From positions 1 through 8,305 of the forward strand of contig PLNY01000305.1 of the NCBI GenBank assembly GCA_003141915.1: a stretch of 8,305 nucleotides of DNA, read 5' to 3'. Below are positions 4,292-8,305 of the stretch, in pieces. The notes beneath the pieces were generated by a model. It saw only the letters and a list, made by a program, of their open reading frames with translations. It had not been told where the DNA came from and ran no database searches. The position numbers and the translations under genes were made by a program. The DNA is from Anaerolineae bacterium (GTDB lineage Bacteria; Chloroflexota; Anaerolineae; Anaerolineales; Villigracilaceae). Position 1 is the first letter of the stretch. Each line of letters opens with the position of its first letter.

Positions 4292-7200
4292 ATGCATCGC
4301 AGACTCCTCGCTCTTGCCCGCGACTCTCGGTTCGCTCTCACCTTAACGATTCTCTCCGGACTTTTCATCGGACTGCTGGCAATTGGCCAAGCCTACCTTG
4401 TCAGCGCTACCGTTAATGACGTCTTCCTCGAAAAGCAGACTCTGCTCCAGGTTGCTCATTGGATGCAATTGCTGTTCATCGTCATCGCCGCGCGCGGATT
4501 ATTGACCTGGCTCAATGAAGTCGCGGCCAACGCCGTCGCGGTACGCGTGAAGTCGAATCTGCGGGAACGACTCTTTGCGCACATCCTTGCGCTCGGTCCC
4601 GCGTTCAGCCGAGGGGAACGCACCGGTGAGTTGACCACAGCCGCAGTCGAGGGAATTGAAGCGCTGGATGCATACTTCAGCCAGTATCTACCGCAACTCG
4701 TCATCAGCACGCTTGTCCCCATTACTATTTTGATTCTGGTATTTCCGCTTGATCTGTTATCCGGCATCATCCTTTTGTTGACCGCGCCATTGATCCCATT
4801 TTTCATGTACATGATTGGGCGCAGTGCGGAAGGCGTGACCAAAAAGCAATACGAAACCTTGAGCCGACTCTCCGCTCATTTTCTCGACAGCCTGCAAGGA
4901 TTGACCACGTTGAAGCTGTTCGGTCAATCCAAAGCGCAGACTCAGAATATCGCCAAGGTCAGCGACCAGTTCCGCGACACAACCTTAAAGGTTTTGCAAG
5001 TCACATTTCTTTCCGCATTTGCATTGGAATTGCTCGCCACGATCAGCACAGCGATGATCGCCGTTGAAGTGGGTCTGCGGTTGCTTTATGGGCAAATGCA
5101 TTTTCAGGAAGCGCTTTTTTTATTGATCCTTGCGCCTGAATTTTATTTGCCGCTCCGCATGTTGGGTCTACGCTTCCACGCCGGCATGGCTGGGACAACT
5201 GCCGCGCGGCGCATTTTCCAAATCCTGGATACACCTGTTATCGGCAATCAGTCGGCAGCCGGCAATCAGCAGTTTGTTAAGGAAATAACATCCATTGAAT
5301 TTGAGAATGTTTCGTTCACGTATCCATCCGAAACCAAATCTGTTTTACAAAATATAAACTTAACCATTGAACGCGGACAACAGATCGCGCTCGTCGGCAA
5401 AACAGGCGCAGGCAAATCAACGCTAATCAACCTTTTGCTTGGCTTCATACAACCAACGCAAGGCAACATCATTGTCAATCACATATCACGGATAACCAAT
5501 CAGGAATTGTTAAATTACATTGCATGGGTTCCACAAGGACCGCATCTTTTCCACGATACGATTGCCACCAATATTCGTCTTGGCAAGAGCAATGCAACGG
5601 ATGAAGAAGTCGCCTCCGCCGCGCGCGCCGCGCATTTGGAAGAGTTCATCGAGTCGCTGCCAGATAGATATGAAACGGTGATCGGCGAAAGCGGAGCACG
5701 TCTCTCGAGCGGACAAGCTCAACGGCTGGCCCTCGCCCGCGCCTTTCTCAAAGACGCACCGATTCTGATTCTGGATGAACCGACATCCAGTCTCGATCCC
5801 GAAACGGAATCGGCTTTAGAAGAATCCACCCGCCGATTGATGCAAGGGCGAACCGTCATCACCATCGCGCATCGTTTGAACACGATCTTCAACGCCGATC
5901 AGATCCTCGTGCTGGAAGAAGGCCGTATCGTCGAAACAGGCACGCATCGCGAATTGATTTCGCAAAACGGCACGTATGCCAAGATGGTGAAAACTTATAA
6001 CATTTCAAGCGAGAATCAGAATTGGAAAAGTAAAGAGTTAGAAGTAAAAAGCAAAAACGAACCGATAAGCTTTTCTCAAACTTCTCACTCATCACTTCTC
6101 ACTTCTTCTACTAAACCCGCGCCGCAAACCGACCAACTGCCTATTGCCTTCCGCCTCCTGCAATTCCTTAAAGGCTCGTGGGGCTGGGTTGCGCTATCGG
6201 TCTTGTTTGGCAGTCTCACCATCGGAGCCAGTGTGGCACTGATGGGCACATCGGCCTGGCTGATCTCCGAAGCCGCGCTGCATCCTTCCATTGCAGTAAT
6301 ATCCGTTGCCATCGTCGGCGTGCGATTCTTCGGCATCTCCCGCGCCGTCTTCCGTTATTTCGAGCGCCTCGTTTCGCACAACGTCACGTTCCGATTGCTC
6401 AGTCGCTTGCGTGTTTGGTTTTATGAAAAGCTGGAACCACTGGCTCCCGCGCGCCTGATGGAATATCGCGCCGGTGATCTGTTGGCGCGCATCATCAGCG
6501 ATGTGGGAACGCTGGAAAACTTTTATGTGCGCGTGGTTGCACCGCCGTTGACTGCCATTCTCGTGATGATCGGCGTATCCATCTTTCTCGCTTCATCCGA
6601 CCCGCGGCTGGCCGCGTTGTTAATTGGCTTTTTCCTGCTCCTCGGCTTGATCCTGCCCATCCTCGCGCAGACGATGAGTCAGCGCCCCGGCAGGGATGTC
6701 ATCACTCAACGCGCAGATTTGAACATTCAAGTTGTAGATGGCATTCAAGGCATAGCAGATATCCTCGCTTTTGCCCACGTGCAAGATCGCTTATCACAAA
6801 TCAGCGCAACCGGAAAATCCTATGGTGACTCTCAAAAACGACTAGCACGGATCAACGGCATTCATTCTGGCTTATCCACTTTTATGAGCAACTTTGCTTT
6901 ATGGGTTGTACTATTTTTATGCATTCCACTTGTCACTATCGGAAGACTTGACGGTGTAATGCTCGCATCCTTGGCTTTGATCACATTGTCATCCTTTGAA
7001 GCAGTCACGCCATTGCCGCTGGCAGCGCAAATGTGGATCAGCTCACGCGAAGCCGCTCAGCGTTTGTTTGAAGTGGTGGATACGAAGCCAGCCGTCAGCG
7101 AGCAGGCGCCAGCCAATAAGATAATTACAAATTACGAACTACAAATCAGGGATTTATCTTTCACATATCCCAATCAACCGATTCCGGCTCTTCAACATAT

Positions 7201-7900
7201 AACTTTCAAGCTTCAACCTGAAACTTCAATTGCCATCGTTGGGCCAAGTGGCGCGGGGAAAAGTACTCTGGCGAATTTATTGCTCAGATTCTGGGATTAC
7301 GAGTCGGGGGAAATCCGTTTGGGCGGAGAGTCGCTCAAAGCGTACGCGCCGGATGGAGTCCGCGAACGAATCGGTTATGTCTCGCAAAATACATATTTTT
7401 TCAACACATCCGTCTATGAAAATCTGCGAATGGCGCGGCGACGAGTTACTAAAGAAGAAGTGGAATCAGCGGCACGCGCTGCGCAAATCCATGACTTCAT
7501 CATGGGATTGCCCAAAGGCTACGATACATTGATCGGCGAGCAGGGATTGCGATTGAGCGGCGGCGAACGCCAGCGACTCGCCATAGCGCGCGCCATCATC
7601 AAAGACGCACCAATTCTAATTTTGGATGAGCCAACCGCCAATCTGGATACATTGACGGAAAGACAAGTGTTGGAAACATTGTTCGCCTTGATGCGCAGAA
7701 AAACTTCTTTGCTCATTACGCATCGTCTGGTTGGACTTGAAAATGTAAATGAAATCCTCGTGCTGGATCATGGACAAATCGTCGAACGCGGAACTCACCT
7801 ATTTCTGTTGAACCAAAATGGACTTTATCATCGCTTGTGGAGTCTGCAAAATAGAATTCTGGCTGAGTCTCAATCTTCGTTCCCGTTATCGGTTTCCTAA
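4292..7900 (+). CDS. cydDC: Fused CydD-CydC ABC transporter for cytochrome bd assembly
   Basis: One 1202-residue protein joins two ABC half-transporters that in E. coli are separate. CydDC sits in the inner membrane and is required for cytochrome bd; it was first linked to cysteine/glutathione export, later structural work supports heme transport. Residues about 1-320 are a CydD-type membrane domain (TAPLIPFFMYMIG). NBD1 has Walker A 369-377, LSSGQ 471-475, Asp495-Glu496 and His527. A Ser/Lys-rich linker covers about 570-612. The second half is CydC-like (TSAWLIS, YFERLVSH with His696 near the heme ligand of E. coli CydC, APARLMEYRAGDLL). NBD2 has Walker A 984-992, LSGGE 1088-1092, Asp1112-Glu1113 and His1144. 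Both ATPase sites look intact. The ATG at 4292 is preferred to a TTG at 4241, which would put the hairpin inside the gene. Fused forms are known elsewhere, for example in Streptomyces. Confidence 0.95.
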   Translation: MHRRLLALARDSRFALTLTILSGLFIGLLAIGQAYLVSATVNDVFLEKQTLLQVAHWMQLLFIVIAARGLLTWLNEVAANAVAVRVKSNLRERLFAHILALGPAFSRGERTGELTTAAVEGIEALDAYFSQYLPQLVISTLVPITILILVFPLDLLSGIILLLTAPLIPFFMYMIGRSAEGVTKKQYETLSRLSAHFLDSLQGLTTLKLFGQSKAQTQNIAKVSDQFRDTTLKVLQVTFLSAFALELLATISTAMIAVEVGLRLLYGQMHFQEALFLLILAPEFYLPLRMLGLRFHAGMAGTTAARRIFQILDTPVIGNQSAAGNQQFVKEITSIEFENVSFTYPSETKSVLQNINLTIERGQQIALVGKTGAGKSTLINLLLGFIQPTQGNIIVNHISRITNQELLNYIAWVPQGPHLFHDTIATNIRLGKSNATDEEVASAARAAHLEEFIESLPDRYETVIGESGARLSSGQAQRLALARAFLKDAPILILDEPTSSLDPETESALEESTRRLMQGRTVITIAHRLNTIFNADQILVLEEGRIVETGTHRELISQNGTYAKMVKTYNISSENQNWKSKELEVKSKNEPISFSQTSHSSLLTSSTKPAPQTDQLPIAFRLLQFLKGSWGWVALSVLFGSLTIGASVALMGTSAWLISEAALHPSIAVISVAIVGVRFFGISRAVFRYFERLVSHNVTFRLLSRLRVWFYEKLEPLAPARLMEYRAGDLLARIISDVGTLENFYVRVVAPPLTAILVMIGVSIFLASSDPRLAALLIGFFLLLGLILPILAQTMSQRPGRDVITQRADLNIQVVDGIQGIADILAFAHVQDRLSQISATGKSYGDSQKRLARINGIHSGLSTFMSNFALWVVLFLCIPLVTIGRLDGVMLASLALITLSSFEAVTPLPLAAQMWISSREAAQRLFEVVDTKPAVSEQAPANKIITNYELQIRDLSFTYPNQPIPALQHITFKLQPETSIAIVGPSGAGKSTLANLLLRFWDYESGEIRLGGESLKAYAPDGVRERIGYVSQNTYFFNTSVYENLRMARRRVTKEEVESAARAAQIHDFIMGLPKGYDTLIGEQGLRLSGGERQRLAIARAIIKDAPILILDEPTANLDTLTERQVLETLFALMRRKTSLLITHRLVGLENVNEILVLDHGQIVERGTHLFLLNQNGLYHRLWSLQNRILAESQSSFPLSVS
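5242..5269 (+). repeat. Direct repeat CGGCAATCAG x2 at the CydD membrane-domain/NBD1 junction
   Basis: CGGCAATCAG occurs at 5242-5251 and 5260-5269, with the related TCGGCAGC between them. It encodes the GNQSAAGNQQ linker (about residues 319-328) just before NBD1 begins. It looks like a small expanded repeat tolerated in a flexible linker. Confidence 0.6.
6028..6102 (+). repeat. Simple repeats in the CydD-CydC linker
   Basis: AAGTAAA occurs at 6028-6034 and 6042-6048, and ACTTCTCAC at 6080-6088 and 6094-6102, both pairs with a 14-nt period. The surrounding stretch (about 6000-6115) is A+T-rich, purine-biased then pyrimidine-biased, and encodes a Ser/Lys/Thr-rich segment without recognisable domain. 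Its composition is more like intergenic DNA than the flanking coding sequence, which suggests the two genes were fused through a former spacer or an inserted repeat. Confidence 0.55.
7124..7144 (+). repeat. Three tandem imperfect heptamers at the CydC membrane-domain/NBD2 junction
   Basis: ATTACAA, ATTACGA and ACTACAA follow each other without gap (7124-7144). Three 7-nt units make 21 nt, exactly seven codons, so the reading frame is kept. They encode part of the ITNYELQ linker just before NBD2. Heptamers of this kind resemble the short tandem repeats that occur between genes in some bacteria. Confidence 0.6.
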
Positions 7901-7918
7901 GTCGAAATCAGTTGGCTT

Positions 7919-7959
7919 AAAAAATTTCAGGCGTTGCATCTTCTCTTGCAACACCTGAA
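7919..7959 (-). terminator. Intrinsic terminator of the Gly-rich protein gene
   Basis: The stem TTCAGG-GTTGCA pairs with TGCAAC-CCTGAA (7926-7938 with 7947-7959; 12 pairs and one C-A mismatch, 8-nt loop). On the minus strand it is followed by ATTTTTTAAG and starts 18 nt after the stop at 7978. On the plus strand no T tract follows, so it would serve cydDC poorly, although the hairpin lies between the two convergent genes. Confidence 0.75.
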
Positions 7960-7977
7960 TCAAATGATCCGCTTATA

Positions 7978-8305
7978 TCACGAGCCTGCCGTTTTCTGTA
8001 GGAACTGGATAATCCCAGTCACAACGCTCGACGGTAAGAAGTTGCCCATTCCCATTCGCCCGCCGCCTTGACCAAAGCCGCCCCCTCGAAACGCGCCCGG
8101 TGTACCCGCAACCGGAGGTGTACCACCTTGCGGAGGAGTAAAAGTGCCTCCATTGGATGATCTAAAAACGCCTCCCTGGCCGGGTCCGCCCATCGTGATT
8201 CCAGCCTGTTGGAACGCTGTAAAAATGTCCTGCCCGCTTAAATTCATAGCCGTGATCGCCTGAATTTGAGCTGGCGGCATGGCGTTCTCAATCGCCGTAA
8301 TTTGC
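7978..8305 (-). CDS. Gly-rich protein of unknown function, C-terminal part (cut by window edge)
   Basis: I do not recognise this protein. The frame is open to the window edge and 108 residues are visible. They begin QITAIENAMPPAQIQAITAM, where the pattern QIxAIxxAM occurs twice, as in a short helical repeat. NLSGQDIFTAFQQAGI follows, then about 50 residues very rich in Gly, with Pro, Gln, Thr and Arg and no Cys, then a short hydrophobic-amphipathic end (SSVVTGIIQFLQKTAGS). No membrane segment or catalytic motif is visible in this part, and a signal peptide would lie outside the window. The ATG at 8280 is internal to the continuing frame, so it is probably not the start. The gene is convergent with cydDC and has a good terminator. 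It is probably real; its function is unknown. Confidence 0.7.
   Translation of the reverse strand, partial: QITAIENAMPPAQIQAITAMNLSGQDIFTAFQQAGITMGGPGQGGVFRSSNGGTFTPPQGGTPPVAGTPGAFRGGGFGQGGGRMGMGNFLPSSVVTGIIQFLQKTAGS

Noticed and set aside
5702..5716. LSSGQ instead of LSGGQ in NBD1 of CydDC as a sign of a degenerate ATPase site
   Set aside because: CydD proteins vary at this position (E. coli has LSVGQ), and the Walker A, Walker B Glu and H-loop His are intact.
1..8305. CRISPR array, insertion sequence, tRNA or integration site
   Set aside because: I saw no regularly spaced repeats with unique spacers, no transposase or integrase motif and no tRNA-like cloverleaf; the few short repeats lie in linkers or gene spacers.

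Overview
The window looks like a piece of an ordinary bacterial chromosome of intermediate G+C, most likely a member of the Chloroflexota (Anaerolineae-like). That placement is an inference. It rests on a fused CydD-CydC transporter, a short-Q-loop CydA, a TATAAT box 7 nt before the cydDC ATG (as in a leaderless mRNA), and short simple repeats in and around genes. No rRNA, tRNA, transposase, CRISPR array or phage gene is visible.

Layout. (1) Positions 1-1101, minus strand: a class II (zinc) aldolase gene followed by the first 122 codons of mtnA, the 5-methylthioribose-1-phosphate isomerase. Between them lie a promoter that overlaps the aldolase stop codon and a perfect 9-bp hairpin just before the mtnA ATG. 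The pair fits the oxygen-independent salvage of methylthioadenosine or 5'-deoxyadenosine (the DHAP shunt). (2) Positions 1102-1292: a divergent control region with repeated AACCTT words, a 6-bp dyad, an FNR-like box and a candidate aldolase promoter. (3) Positions 1293-4227, plus strand: an Rrf2-family regulator with a Cys cluster likely to hold an Fe-S cluster, then cydA and cydB for cytochrome bd quinol oxidase. Hairpins lie between the regulator and cydA and after cydB. (4) Positions 4292-7900, plus strand: one 1202-residue protein joining CydD and CydC, the ABC transporter needed to assemble cytochrome bd. (5) Positions 7919-8305, minus strand: the C-terminal end of a Gly-rich protein of unknown function, convergent with cydDC and followed by a good intrinsic terminator.

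How the genes fit together. Rrf2-CydAB-CydDC is a complete cytochrome bd module: a likely redox/NO/Fe-S-responsive regulator, both large oxidase subunits and the maturation transporter. Cytochrome bd usually serves at low oxygen. The divergent aldolase-mtnA pair would recycle nucleoside by-products without the O2-requiring dioxygenase of the classical methionine salvage pathway. One control region may therefore coordinate two low-oxygen functions; this is a hypothesis that can be tested, not something the sequence proves. I found no clearly undescribed system. The most unusual items are this shared control region, the hairpin in the mtnA leader, the probable leaderless start of cydDC inside a terminator-like hairpin region, and short repeats at all three inter-domain junctions of CydDC.
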